42,821 nt of DNA from a virus (IMGVR_UViG_3300049445_000174:1-42821); one strand, 5' to 3'. Shown: positions 1 to 6,776, counted from the stretch's first letter. The notes: a model not told the origin generated them from the sequence alone. A program made the numbers and translations.

Positions 1-216
1 CCGCAGCAGGGATGAACCACCGTCTATGACGGGGCTTACATAGACGCCGTTGTGCTGGCCATCGACAGCCAGCAGCGGGACGTTGTGATGCTCGCCCTGC
101 TGGCGCCCGTAGAGCAGCCATTCCGGCAACGTGTGGAAGTGCGCGGCATACTGCGCCGCCCGCCTGGCGGGCAGGAAGCGCTCGGCCTTTTCGTGCATGG
201 CGTAGGTGGCAATCGC
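1..216. repeat. Terminal direct repeat, left copy
   Basis: These 216 bases are repeated at 42606-42821, the other end of the window. The only difference I find is position 128 (A) against 42733 (G). The repeat lies inside the repressor gene, which is open across the join, so the sequence is best read as a circle or circularly permuted genome of about 42,605 bp rather than a linear genome with gene-free ends. A true physical terminal repeat cannot be excluded. Confidence 0.9.
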
Positions 217-303
217 CACTTTCATGTCGAGGGCCGCGTCCTTTGCGGTCCTGAACCCCATGGCTTCGCGAGCCGCCCGCAGGCGTGTGCCGGGAGTGTC
301 CAT
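1..303 (-). CDS. CI-like phage repressor, N-terminal part (runs off window start, continues at 42605)
   Basis: The reverse-strand ATG at 303 opens a frame that runs off base 1 and continues in the same frame at 42605, giving a 201-residue protein when the ends are joined. Residues 1-66 form an XRE-type helix-turn-helix domain: an RLRAAREAMGF first helix, then a recognition region ending in PEWLLYG, the usual end of such domains in phage repressors. It should bind operators in the 304-431 gap and hold the phage in lysogeny. In this left copy codon 59 is Leu (TTG); in the right copy it is Ser (TCG), the residue usual before PEWLL. The C-terminal half is described at 42303-42821. Confidence 0.85.
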   Translation of the reverse strand, partial: MDTPGTRLRAAREAMGFRTAKDAALDMKVAIATYAMHEKAERFLPARRAAQYAAHFHTLPEWLLYGRQQGEHHNVPLLAVDGQHNGVYVSPVIDGGSSLLR

Positions 304-431
304 CTGTTCCTATTCGTGCCTCGCTGTTTCACAGGTGCATTATGCCTACGCCTTGATCAGGGTTCCGTGAACCCAGCCCATCCCAAAATTTTGCACTTGC
401 CAGATCATCCCAACTTTTCCAGTTTGAGGGG
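304..431. promoter_or_regulatory. Divergent repressor/Cro control region with operator-like repeats
   Basis: This 128-bp gap lies between the divergent repressor and Cro-like genes. It contains a perfect dyad at 360-374 (GGGTTC-CGT-GAACCC), a CAGGTGCAT site at 332-340, and two TCCCAA boxes followed by T-rich tracts at 381-386 and 408-413. TTGCAC at 391-396 could be a -35 element, but no convincing -10 partner was found. The same CAGGTG and TCCCAA words recur in other control regions of the window (32892, 39062, 42274, 42290). Confidence 0.7.
360..374. promoter_or_regulatory. 15-bp perfect operator-like dyad
   Basis: GGGTTC and GAACCC are exact reverse complements separated by CGT. The dyad sits midway between the repressor and Cro-like starts, as expected for a lambdoid-type operator. 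Which protein binds it is not shown by the sequence. Confidence 0.6.
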
Positions 432-656
432 ATGAGAAGCCACGCCGACATTATCCGCGAGGCTGGCGGCGCCCATCGGGTCCGCGAACGGCTCGGCTTG
501 AAACCCAAGCAATTCGAGACGGTCAAGAGCTGGTTTGTGCGCGACAACATCCCCGCCGAATACTGGCGCGGGTTTGTCGATTGTAACTTCTGCACCGCCG
601 ACGAGCTGATGACCGCCGCCCATGTCCGACGCCAGCGCCAGGAGCGTGCGGCGTGA
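432..656 (+). CDS. Cro-like helix-turn-helix regulator
   Basis: A 74-residue protein, the first gene of the rightward early block, divergent from the CI-like repressor. The sequence reads like the short YdaS/Cro-type HTH proteins of proteobacterial phages: an ADIIREAGGAHRVRERLGL first half, then a recognition helix region (FETVKSWFVRDNIPAEYW) with the usual V-x2-W and IPaeYW ending. By position and family it should repress the repressor promoter or early promoters during lytic growth. Its stop overlaps the GTG start of the next mini-gene (GTGA), which suggests translational coupling. Confidence 0.75.
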   Translation: MRSHADIIREAGGAHRVRERLGLKPKQFETVKSWFVRDNIPAEYWRGFVDCNFCTADELMTAAHVRRQRQERAA

Positions 657-733
657 GGAATTTCCTGATCCTGTTCACCGTCGCATTCGCCATAGGCCTA
701 GCTATCGGGTGGGCGCTGGCAGGCCACGGCTGA
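653..733 (+). CDS. 26-residue single-span membrane mini-protein
   Basis: A GTG start at 653 shares four bases with the Cro-like stop (GTGA), and the TGA stop at 731-733 shares one base with the next ATG. The encoded peptide begins with Arg-Asn and is then almost wholly hydrophobic (ILFTVAFAIGLAIGWALAG), enough for one transmembrane helix with a positive N-terminus. The tight coupling on both sides argues for real translation. Function unknown; I do not recognise it. There is no independent ribosome binding site of note. Confidence 0.5.
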   Translation: MRNFLILFTVAFAIGLAIGWALAGHG

Positions 734-1227
734 TGGCCGCTGATCTGATCCTCGGGATTGACCCTGGCCTGAACGGCGCCCTGGCGCTGCTGGACATCGC
801 CAGCCACGAGATCGCTGAGCTGTACGACATGCCGGTGCTGGCGCTGAAGTCGAAGCGCGAGCTGGACGCCTACCGGCTCGCCCACATCATCGACAACCAC
901 GCCCACGAGATCGCCGAAGTCTGGATCGAACACGTCTGGACCCGACCCGGCGAGGGCGGGCCTGCCGGGTTCAAATTCGGCGAGGCCTTCGGACTGGTGA
1001 AGGGTGTCTGCTACGCCAGTTTCCTGCCCCTGCATGAGGTCAGCCCGCAGAAGTGGAAAGCGGCCATGGGTGTGGCCACCGGCGACAAGGACGACAGCCG
1101 CAAGGCGGCGTCGATCCTGTTCCCGATAGGCAGCGCCCGCTGGCCCCTGGTGAAGCACCAGGGCCGCGCCGACGCGGTGCTGATCGCCAGCTACGGCAAG
1201 CGCCAGTTTCAGAAGCTGGCGGCTTAG
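733..1227 (+). CDS. RuvC-like Holliday junction resolvase
   Basis: A 164-residue RNase H-fold nuclease of the phage RuvC-like type. It has the first catalytic strand GIDPGLNGALALLD (Asp10), a second acidic strand VWIEHVW (Glu66) and a C-terminal HQGRADAVLIASYG helix (His142, Asp147), the order expected for RuvC-family resolvases. It should cut branched recombination or replication intermediates before packaging. I chose the ATG at 733 rather than an upstream in-frame start because the residues before it match no family and the preceding mini-gene occupies that DNA. Length fits the family. Confidence 0.8.
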   Translation: MAADLILGIDPGLNGALALLDIASHEIAELYDMPVLALKSKRELDAYRLAHIIDNHAHEIAEVWIEHVWTRPGEGGPAGFKFGEAFGLVKGVCYASFLPLHEVSPQKWKAAMGVATGDKDDSRKAASILFPIGSARWPLVKHQGRADAVLIASYGKRQFQKLAA

Positions 1228-1229
1228 CT

Positions 1230-1637
1230 GTGTGCCCGCGCTGCGCCATCCTAGAAGCGGAAAACGCCCAGCTCCGCGATCAGCTCGGGCAGAAGGTCCG
1301 GGCCGACATCCACGGGCGCCTGCGGATCGGCCTCGGCGTCACGCAGCATCAGGCGCGCTTCCTGCTGGCGCTCTACCGGACCCCCGGCCAGATCGTCATG
1401 TTCGACACCCTGCTGGCCGAGCTGCCAGCCCGCTACACGAAGGCGTCGGACGGTCGCCGCAGCGAGCATTACCTGCGGGTGCTGGTTTTCCAGACCCGGC
1501 GCGCGGTCGGCCCCGGCGTGATCGGCACGAACCGGGCGTCGTTCGACAGGCCGGTGAGCGGCTACTACCTGACCGCCCACGGCCTCGACGTGATCCGCGC
1601 CGCCCTGGCCGGGCAGATGCTGCCGCAGGCCGCGTGA
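1230..1637 (+). CDS. Winged-helix DNA-binding protein with N-terminal Cys pair
   Basis: A 135-residue protein starting at GTG 1230, two bases after the resolvase stop. Residues 1-22 carry CPRC and a short coiled-coil (ILEAENAQLRDQL). The rest resembles an OmpR/PhoB-type winged helix: a helix with QHQARFLLALYRTPGQ, a recognition helix with RSEHYLRVLVFQTRRAV, and a wing ending SGYYLTAHG. There is no receiver domain, so it would act as a small stand-alone regulator, presumably of phage early or late genes. Its stop overlaps the next ATG by one base. Confidence 0.55.
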   Translation: MCPRCAILEAENAQLRDQLGQKVRADIHGRLRIGLGVTQHQARFLLALYRTPGQIVMFDTLLAELPARYTKASDGRRSEHYLRVLVFQTRRAVGPGVIGTNRASFDRPVSGYYLTAHGLDVIRAALAGQMLPQAA

Positions 1638-1864
1638 TGGTCGCCCCGCTCAACACCATCCCCGACCCCTACGGCCTGCGGTGCGCTGGCTGCAACGAAT
1701 TCATCGACGGGTGGCGCCCCGGCTTCAGCCGGTTCTGTGACCGCTGCGCGGCGGGTGAGCCGCCGCCAGGCGGACGCCGGAAGCCGCCGCTGACCACCAC
1801 TGCAGACCGCGACGAAGACCCCGAGCTGGCCGACGCCGACGCCATGGAGCTGATCGATGCTTAG
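1637..1864 (+). CDS. Small zinc-finger protein A
   Basis: A 75-residue protein with CAGC near residue 17 and CDRC near residue 35, a likely zinc-binding Cys4 knuckle, followed by a low-complexity acidic tail. The core CxxC-x3-IDG-x2-PG-x2-R-x-C is shared with the gene at 2844, on the far side of the QueD/DpdA pair, so the two look like diverged paralogues. No known function. It overlaps the upstream stop by one base and the next start by eight, placing it in the same translationally coupled operon. Confidence 0.6.
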   Translation: MVAPLNTIPDPYGLRCAGCNEFIDGWRPGFSRFCDRCAAGEPPPGGRRKPPLTTTADRDEDPELADADAMELIDA

Positions 1865-2159
1865 CTTGACCGGCGTCGGCGGAACCTTCTCAGCCAGTCA
1901 CCACGACCGGGTGCGCCAGGAGCTGCACGGCCACAGCTACGAAGTGATGGCGTGGTGGCTGGCCGACCCGCCGCGTGACGCCGCCGCTTTGCAGGTGACA
2001 CTGAACACGATCCTGCGGAATTTCGACCACCAGACCCTGCCTGACCACCAGAGCCGGGCCGAGGACTTGGCCCGCGCTATCGGCGGGCTGCTGAGCGGCT
2101 GCGTGCGGGTTGACGTGAACCGTCCCGTCGAGCGGCTGAAGGCCGAGGTCTGGCTATGA
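1857..2159 (+). CDS. QueD-like (6-carboxytetrahydropterin synthase family) protein
   Basis: A 100-residue protein of the 6-pyruvoyl/6-carboxy-tetrahydropterin synthase fold. It shows FSASHHD (His15/16) and ELHGHSY (His24, His26), which match the three zinc-binding histidines, and a later DHQTLPD plus RAEDLARAI that match the family's DH and T-x-E-N region. QueD makes a precursor of 7-deazaguanines (preQ0). Odd: the catalytic Cys four residues before HGH is Arg20 here, and the C-terminal Glu motif is not clear, so activity may be altered. It overlaps the DpdA-like gene by ATGA, which supports a joint role in DNA base modification. Confidence 0.75.
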   Translation: MLSLTGVGGTFSASHHDRVRQELHGHSYEVMAWWLADPPRDAAALQVTLNTILRNFDHQTLPDHQSRAEDLARAIGGLLSGCVRVDVNRPVERLKAEVWL

Positions 2160-2851
2160 CCTTGCACTATCACGGGACACCGATCAGTCCGAACGCGGCA
2201 ATGCTGACCCTGGCGGGCCGATGCTTCTGTGTGTCCTACGCCCGACCAAATCAGGTGATGCTGGCCCATCAGCTCGGCCAGTCTGTGCTGCTCGACAACG
2301 GCGCCTTTTCGGCCTTCACGCGCGGCGAGGCGACCGACTGGCCGGGCTACTATCAGTGGTGCGACCGCTGGCTGGCGCATCCGACCACGTGGGCGGTGAT
2401 CCCTGACGTGATCGACGGCCCCAGCCAGGAGCAAGACGGCCTGCTGAACGAATGGCCACACGGCCACCGGGGCGCGCCGGTCTGGCATCTGGATGAGCCG
2501 ATCACCCGACTGCTGCGGCTGGCCGATGAGTGGCCGCGGGTCTGCCTCGGGTCGAGCGGCGAGTTCTGGAAAGTGCTTTCAGAGCCGTGGCGGCGGCGCA
2601 TGGATGAGGTCTTCAACGAAGTGGGCCGACGCCACCGGCGCCTGCCCTGGCTGCACATGCTGCGCGGGATGCAGGCCTGCCGAGGCTACTGGCCGTTCGG
2701 GTCGGTGGACAGCACTGACATAGGCCAGAACCACCACCGGCCCGAAAACACGCCGCTGGCCATGGCGAACCGCTGGGATGCCACCCAATGCCCCGCGAGC
2801 TGGGCTGAGCGCACGCCGCAGGGCGACCTGTGGGAGCTGACCGATGGGTGA
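2156..2851 (+). CDS. DpdA-like tRNA-guanine-transglycosylase-fold protein (predicted 7-deazaguanine DNA transglycosylase)
   Basis: A 231-residue protein with features I associate with phage DpdA/TGT-like enzymes: LLDNGAFSAF (Asp47), WAVIPDVIDG (Asp84, Asp87), VWHLDEP, LGSSGEF and VDSTDIGQN, in that order along a TIM-barrel-like pattern. DpdA exchanges guanine in DNA for a 7-deazaguanine and so protects phage DNA from host restriction. The start overlaps the QueD-like stop by four bases. No QueC, QueE or FolE is visible here, so the base would have to come from host queuosine metabolism. The shorter length than classical DpdA fits compact phage variants. Alternative: a non-DNA TGT-like enzyme. 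Confidence 0.68.
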   Translation: MTLHYHGTPISPNAAMLTLAGRCFCVSYARPNQVMLAHQLGQSVLLDNGAFSAFTRGEATDWPGYYQWCDRWLAHPTTWAVIPDVIDGPSQEQDGLLNEWPHGHRGAPVWHLDEPITRLLRLADEWPRVCLGSSGEFWKVLSEPWRRRMDEVFNEVGRRHRRLPWLHMLRGMQACRGYWPFGSVDSTDIGQNHHRPENTPLAMANRWDATQCPASWAERTPQGDLWELTDG

Positions 2852-3041
2852 CGTGGCCGACATGATGATCAACGGGTTCCTTTGTGAGGCCTGCGGCGGC
2901 TACATCGACGGCGAGGAACCGGGCTATCCGCGCTACTGCAGCAAGGCCTGCGCACGGGATCGCGGGGCGCCATGGGCGCCTGAGCGCCACCAGCAGCGCG
3001 GCCCCCGTAAACACCGGCGACGGCGGCACGCGCATGGGTAA
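2844..3041 (+). CDS. Small zinc-finger protein B
   Basis: A 65-residue protein with CEACGGYIDG followed by PGYPRYCSKAC, a likely Cys4 zinc knuckle, and a very basic C-terminus (RKHRRRRHAHG) that could bind nucleic acid. It shares the CxxC-x3-IDG-x2-PG-x2-R-x-C pattern with the 1637-1864 product. The two bracket the QueD/DpdA pair. It overlaps the upstream and downstream genes by eight bases each. Function unknown; an accessory role in the modification module is only inference from position. Confidence 0.6.
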   Translation: MGDVADMMINGFLCEACGGYIDGEEPGYPRYCSKACARDRGAPWAPERHQQRGPRKHRRRRHAHG

Positions 3042-3294
3042 GCTGCTCGACGCCCTCAGCCCGCCCAGCGCCTACCGCGCCCGGCAGACCGACATCTGGG
3101 ATCAGATCACCGACCGCGTGGCAGGCGCCCTGACTGAGGCCGATCTGCGCGATGTCGAGGGCTGGCTGCTCGGCCAGGCGCTGAACATCCCGACGCAGTG
3201 GGAAGAACACATCATCGATCTGTTGGAGGCCAAGCGCGACGAGCTGGCCGCCGACAGCGTGGGCGCGATCCTGCGCGACCGCTTCGACTTCTGA
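3034..3294 (+). CDS. Hypothetical protein, 86 aa, helical and acidic
   Basis: The ATG at 3034 overlaps the zinc-finger stop by eight bases. The product is 86 residues, mostly amphipathic helix (ITDRVAGALTEADLRDVEGWL, HIIDLLEAKRDELAADSV), acidic, with no cysteines and no membrane segment. I do not recognise the family. It is the last gene before a 54-bp gap and the SSB-like gene, so it is probably part of the same early operon. Confidence 0.55.
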   Translation: MGKLLDALSPPSAYRARQTDIWDQITDRVAGALTEADLRDVEGWLLGQALNIPTQWEEHIIDLLEAKRDELAADSVGAILRDRFDF

Positions 3295-3348
3295 GTGTGA
3301 AGGGCAGCCGCGCGCCCCTGAGCGCGGCACGTGGATGTGAGGTGTGTC

Positions 3349-4020
3349 ATGGCCCTAGGGCTACCGGTGAACGATGGCGCCGACCGGACGCCAATCGTTA
3401 AATACGACGCCCGCGCCGGGCGCCTGTTCCGGGTTGACCGGACGCAGGCCGATGGATCGTGGGAGAGCAACACCGTCGAGATCACGCCGGTGTTTCAGGC
3501 GATCTTCGACATGGAGAATATCGAGCTGGGCTGGCTCTACTTCCCGACCAACGGCGCCCCCGAAATCGAAGTCGCGCCGTTCGGCCAGCCGATCCCGCCG
3601 AAGCCGAGCAAGAACCACCGACCGGGCTACAGGGTCCACCTTTTGCTCGGCAAGCAGAGCGGCGGCGACGTGCGCGAAATGGCGGCGAACGCCCAGATCA
3701 GCGTGAAGGGCATGGACGCCCTGCACGACGCCTATCTGGCGGGCGCGAAGGCCAACCCCGGCATGTTGCCGGTGGTGAAGCTGGCCAGGACCGAGGCGGT
3801 GGTCAGTCCCGGCAAGGACGCCAGCGGCAAGTCGGTGAGCAGCACCAACTACAGGCCGGTGTGGGAGATCACCAAGTTCGTGCCCCGCCCGCCCGAGCTG
3901 GTGGCCGGTCAGCCCGCCAACGACGCCCACGCGCAAGGCTCGCTTGAGCTGCGGACCACGCAGCAGGCGCAGCCCGAACCTGAGCCGGTGGCCGTGGCCA
4001 GCGTCGAAGACGACTTCTGA
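3349..4020 (+). CDS. Putative single-stranded DNA-binding protein
   Basis: A 223-residue protein starting at ATG 3349, behind a GAGGTG purine run; an upstream GTG at 3331 would add six residues with no spacing advantage. The N-terminal half is beta-rich (IVKYDARAGRLFRVDR, GWLYFPTNGAPEIEVAPFGQP). The C-terminus is a proline/glutamate-rich tail ending VASVEDDF, like the acidic, aromatic-tipped tails of phage and bacterial SSBs that dock replication partners. It lies immediately upstream of the PrimPol-helicase. The SSB call rests on this tail and context, not on a recognised OB-fold motif; other replication roles are possible. Confidence 0.5.
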   Translation: MALGLPVNDGADRTPIVKYDARAGRLFRVDRTQADGSWESNTVEITPVFQAIFDMENIELGWLYFPTNGAPEIEVAPFGQPIPPKPSKNHRPGYRVHLLLGKQSGGDVREMAANAQISVKGMDALHDAYLAGAKANPGMLPVVKLARTEAVVSPGKDASGKSVSSTNYRPVWEITKFVPRPPELVAGQPANDAHAQGSLELRTTQQAQPEPEPVAVASVEDDF

Positions 4021-4028
4021 TGCGCTCA

Positions 4029-4057
4029 GGGCCAGGGGCGACCCTGGCCCGCTTTTT
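4029..4057 (+). terminator. Strong rho-independent terminator ahead of the PrimPol gene
   Basis: GGGCCAGGG (4029-4037) pairs perfectly with CCCTGGCCC (4042-4050) across a GCGA tetraloop and is followed by GCTTTTT. It lies directly after the SSB-like stop and 10 bases before the PrimPol start, so read-through here would set how much replication protein is made. Confidence 0.85.
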
Positions 4058-4067
4058 CGGAGACGAC

Positions 4068-6200
4068 ATGCCCGTGACGACGCCCTTTGAATTCGATGAC
4101 GAGTGGGCGTCGGCGACCGACTGGGCGCGGATGTACCGGGGCCTCGGCGTGCAGGTGATGCCCGCCCACAACCCGAGCGACGGCGGGCAGTGGAAACGCC
4201 CGGTCATGGACTGGCTGGAATTCCGCGACACCCTCATTCCCGACGCGCTGTTCGCCCGCCTCTACGACCCGGCCAGCGGCGAGCATCGGCTGCGCAAGAA
4301 CATGGGGATGATCACCGGCGCGGCCTCAGGCGGGCTGTTCATGCTCGACCTTGACGTGAAGCCCGGCGGACCCGCGACAGCGTGGTGGCTGGGCCTGCTG
4401 GCCGTGCACAACAACGACACCGATCTGGACACGCCCACACAGCGCACCGGCGGCGGCGGACTGCAGGTGCTGCTGCGCGCGCCGGACGGCTGGGCGCCGC
4501 CGACCTTCAAGACCCCCATCGGCGTCGACGTGCGCGGCCAGGGCGGGTTCGCCATGCTGCCGCCGAGCCGCCACGCCAGCGGCCAGGGCTACGAATGGCT
4601 GGCCGGTCATGAGCCGTGGGCGTGCGATCCGATCACCGCGCCTGACTGGCTGATCGAGGCCATCGAAGAGCTGCGCGAAGCGCACGGCGGCGCCTCGCCA
4701 GGCGGGCATGAGCGGACCCCGGCTGAGGCCCCGAAAAACGCCTTCGGGCTGGATGTCGATGACCGCGAGCACAAGCTGCTGCAGGCCGTGTGGGGCGCGG
4801 TGGTCGACCTGTACCGGGAAAGCCCGATCCCGCCGCCAGAGAGCGAGCAGGAGGCCGAACGGCTGCGGCTCTGGACACAGTATGAGGCGACCACGAAGAG
4901 CCGCCTCACCGGCCCGCAATATGACGGCCTCGACAACGCGCAGCGGCTTGAGCGCGAGGGCCGCGGGATCAGCGAGCTGCGCCGGAAATGGGCCTACGCG
5001 ATGGGGCGGTGGAACACGAAGGTGCGCGAGGCCGCGGCGCTGCCGAAGCCCGGCCCTGGCCCCAGCCCGCAGCGCGATGAGAACCTGAACACGTGGCGCC
5101 CTGCCGAAACACCGGCAGGCGACGGCGACATGGACGAAGACGAGCCTGAGCCGCCCGCCGATCTGCGGATCATTGGAAAGTTCGAAGGTGACCCGCCCGC
5201 CCGCCGCTGGCTGGTGCCCGACTGGATCGTGCAGGGGGCGGTGAACAGCCTCTATGGGGCCGGGGGTACGGGCAAGAGCCTGCTCGCCCTGCAGCTCACC
5301 GCCAGCACGGCGCTGGGGGCGCCCTGGCTGGGGCTGCCGGTCACAGCCGGTCGGGCCATGTTCGTGAGCTGCGAGGATGACGCTGACGAAGTGCACCGGC
5401 GCATATGGTCGGTGAAGGCGGGCATGGGGTACGCGGTCGGGTGGCCGTTCGCCGACAACCTGCTGACGCTTGACAGGTTTGGCGAGGAAAACCGGCTGGT
5501 GGTGGCCGACCGTCACGGCAACCCCAGTCAGGGGCCGTTCGCCGACCCGCTTGAGCGGGCGGTGATCGCGACGCTGCCAAACCTGCTGGTCCTCGACACC
5601 CTGGCGGACGTGTATGCGGCCAGCGAGATCGACCGCGGGCAGGTGAATTGGTTTCTCAAAACGATGTTGAGCGGGCTGATCGTGCGCGCCCGCGAGATCA
5701 GCCACAGCCTCACCATCCTGCTGATCGGACACCCGAGCGACACCGGGCGAGCCGAAGGCGGCAAGGGCTATTCAGGCTCAGGCGCATGGGAAGCCGGGGT
5801 GCGCTCCCGCCTCTACCTGACGAAGCCCGAGGACAGCGGGCCTGACGACCGCCTCCTCACCCGTGGCAAGGCCAACCATGCCAGGGCCGGGATCACCACT
5901 GGCCTGCGGCTCTCCTATGATGAAGGGGTGTTCCGCGCGGAGGCCGAGCTGTCGGACCCGCAGCGGCAGGCCATCGAGATCGCGGTCAATGCCGAGGTGC
6001 GCGCCGCATGGGGCGGCAGGCAGCCGTTGACCGCCAAGCCAGGGCATCACCGCAACATCTACACAGTGACCCCCGACCGCCTCGATTTCGACCCGCAGGC
6101 CACCCGGCAGGCCATCCGCAGAATGATCGAAGACGGCCAGCTCAAGGTGACGAAGCGGGGCGGGCTATCCGGTTTATCGGTAAACGATGAGGACTTCTGA
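4068..6200 (+). CDS. Bifunctional primase-polymerase / RecA-like helicase
   Basis: A 710-residue replication protein. Residues 1 to about 200 match PrimPol domains: GLFMLDLDV (Asp94, Asp96), TGGGGLQVLLR and VDVRGQGGFAMLPPSR (Asp154). Residues about 390-620 form a RecA/RepA-type ATPase with Walker A GAGGTGKS (Lys403), Walker B LLVLDT (Asp510) and a sensor-like ILLIGHP. It should prime and unwind phage DNA. I chose the ATG at 4068, preceded by GGAG at good spacing, over the ATG at 4020, since the earlier start would translate through the terminator hairpin. Odd: the His of the usual GG-x-H motif II is Gln133. Confidence 0.85.
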   Translation: MPVTTPFEFDDEWASATDWARMYRGLGVQVMPAHNPSDGGQWKRPVMDWLEFRDTLIPDALFARLYDPASGEHRLRKNMGMITGAASGGLFMLDLDVKPGGPATAWWLGLLAVHNNDTDLDTPTQRTGGGGLQVLLRAPDGWAPPTFKTPIGVDVRGQGGFAMLPPSRHASGQGYEWLAGHEPWACDPITAPDWLIEAIEELREAHGGASPGGHERTPAEAPKNAFGLDVDDREHKLLQAVWGAVVDLYRESPIPPPESEQEAERLRLWTQYEATTKSRLTGPQYDGLDNAQRLEREGRGISELRRKWAYAMGRWNTKVREAAALPKPGPGPSPQRDENLNTWRPAETPAGDGDMDEDEPEPPADLRIIGKFEGDPPARRWLVPDWIVQGAVNSLYGAGGTGKSLLALQLTASTALGAPWLGLPVTAGRAMFVSCEDDADEVHRRIWSVKAGMGYAVGWPFADNLLTLDRFGEENRLVVADRHGNPSQGPFADPLERAVIATLPNLLVLDTLADVYAASEIDRGQVNWFLKTMLSGLIVRAREISHSLTILLIGHPSDTGRAEGGKGYSGSGAWEAGVRSRLYLTKPEDSGPDDRLLTRGKANHARAGITTGLRLSYDEGVFRAEAELSDPQRQAIEIAVNAEVRAAWGGRQPLTAKPGHHRNIYTVTPDRLDFDPQATRQAIRRMIEDGQLKVTKRGGLSGLSVNDEDF

Positions 6201-6218
6201 GGACATGCGTATGTGTTT

Positions 6219-6284
6219 GAAATCTCAAAGCAAAACGGGTGCTTGTCCTGGTTGTCCTGATGCCAGGACAAGGGCTAAGATTTC
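6219..6284. repeat. Nested inverted repeats after the PrimPol gene
   Basis: An outer pair GAAATCT (6219-6225) / AGATTTC (6278-6284) encloses an inner perfect 10-bp pair CTTGTCCTGG (6242-6251) / CCAGGACAAG (6263-6272) with an 11-base loop. The loop itself repeats TTGTCCTG. No T-run follows, so this is not a simple terminator. Confidence 0.75.
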
Positions 6285-6334
6285 TCAACAATTTCAAAGG
6301 CCCGCAGAGTTACGTGCGCGCGCCCGCCGTGGGT

Positions 6335-6370
6335 GGAGGATATACCCCCTACCGGGGGATATAATCCTCC
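6335..6370. repeat. Long near-perfect hairpin with ATATA bulges
   Basis: GGAGGATATACCCCC (6335-6349) pairs with GGGGGATATAATCCTCC (6354-6370) around a TACC loop, with only two unpaired bases. The right arm contains TATAAT. It may be a cruciform in an origin, an RNA hairpin, or a promoter buried in a dyad. Confidence 0.7.
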
Positions 6371-6521
6371 CCCCACCTACACCTGCGGGTAGAAACCTAG
6401 ACTGTACGGCGGCTCGGACAGTCCGCGTTCAGGATGACGGGGCCGTGGCTGTCTTCGCCAGCCCCGTCCTCCTGCTCGCGGGTCGGACCCTGGCGCCCTG
6501 CTGGCCGGTGGAGCTGTCGCT

Positions 6522-6776
6522 GTGACCCGCCGCGATGGCCGCAGGGTTCCGGCTGAGGTCGAACACGTCGACACGGCGACGCAGCCCAAGTGGTTGGCCA
6601 ACAACTTGCGGATCAGCATAGCCCGGCGACAGCGGCGGCTGAGCAATTCCATGGCCCACACACCGCATCCGCGACCGGCTGACTTGGCCCGGTGGCGGAT
6701 GATGCAGGCCGAGATCGAGCAGATGCAGGCCGCCAGGGCGGCGCTGCGGGCCGAACGCAAACCAAGGGAAGCCTGA
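6522..6776 (+). CDS. Hypothetical protein, 84 aa, basic with C-terminal coiled coil
   Basis: It starts at GTG 6522 with GGTGGAG upstream. The 84 residues are Arg-rich, and the last 30 (ARWRMMQAEIEQMQAARAAL) look like a short coiled coil. No recognised domain. It is followed after two bases by the next gene, so it is presumably co-transcribed with it. Confidence is limited because the upstream DNA is non-coding and the start is a GTG. Confidence 0.5.
   Translation: MTRRDGRRVPAEVEHVDTATQPKWLANNLRISIARRQRRLSNSMAHTPHPRPADLARWRMMQAEIEQMQAARAALRAERKPREA

Larger units (their letters stand above)
6201..6521. other. Dyad-rich non-coding stretch, candidate replication origin
   Basis: About 320 bases without a convincing gene, directly after the PrimPol-helicase. 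The first 100 bases are AT-richer than the surrounding sequence and hold nested dyads and three TTGTCCTG-type words (two direct, one inverted). A second long hairpin lies at 6335-6370. This is what an initiator-binding origin next to its replication gene could look like. An open frame (6187-6525) crosses it, but its codon use only looks coding over the last 100 bases or so. Confidence 0.45.

Noticed and set aside
4326-5732. 468-codon leftward frame
   Set aside because: Antisense shadow of the PrimPol-helicase; low-complexity translation and no start context.
6187-6525. 112-codon rightward frame after the PrimPol gene
   Set aside because: It starts inside the PrimPol end, crosses large dyads and has non-coding-like codon use over two thirds. 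Only the last 100 bases look coding and the GTGA overlap is suggestive, so it is left as a doubtful case.
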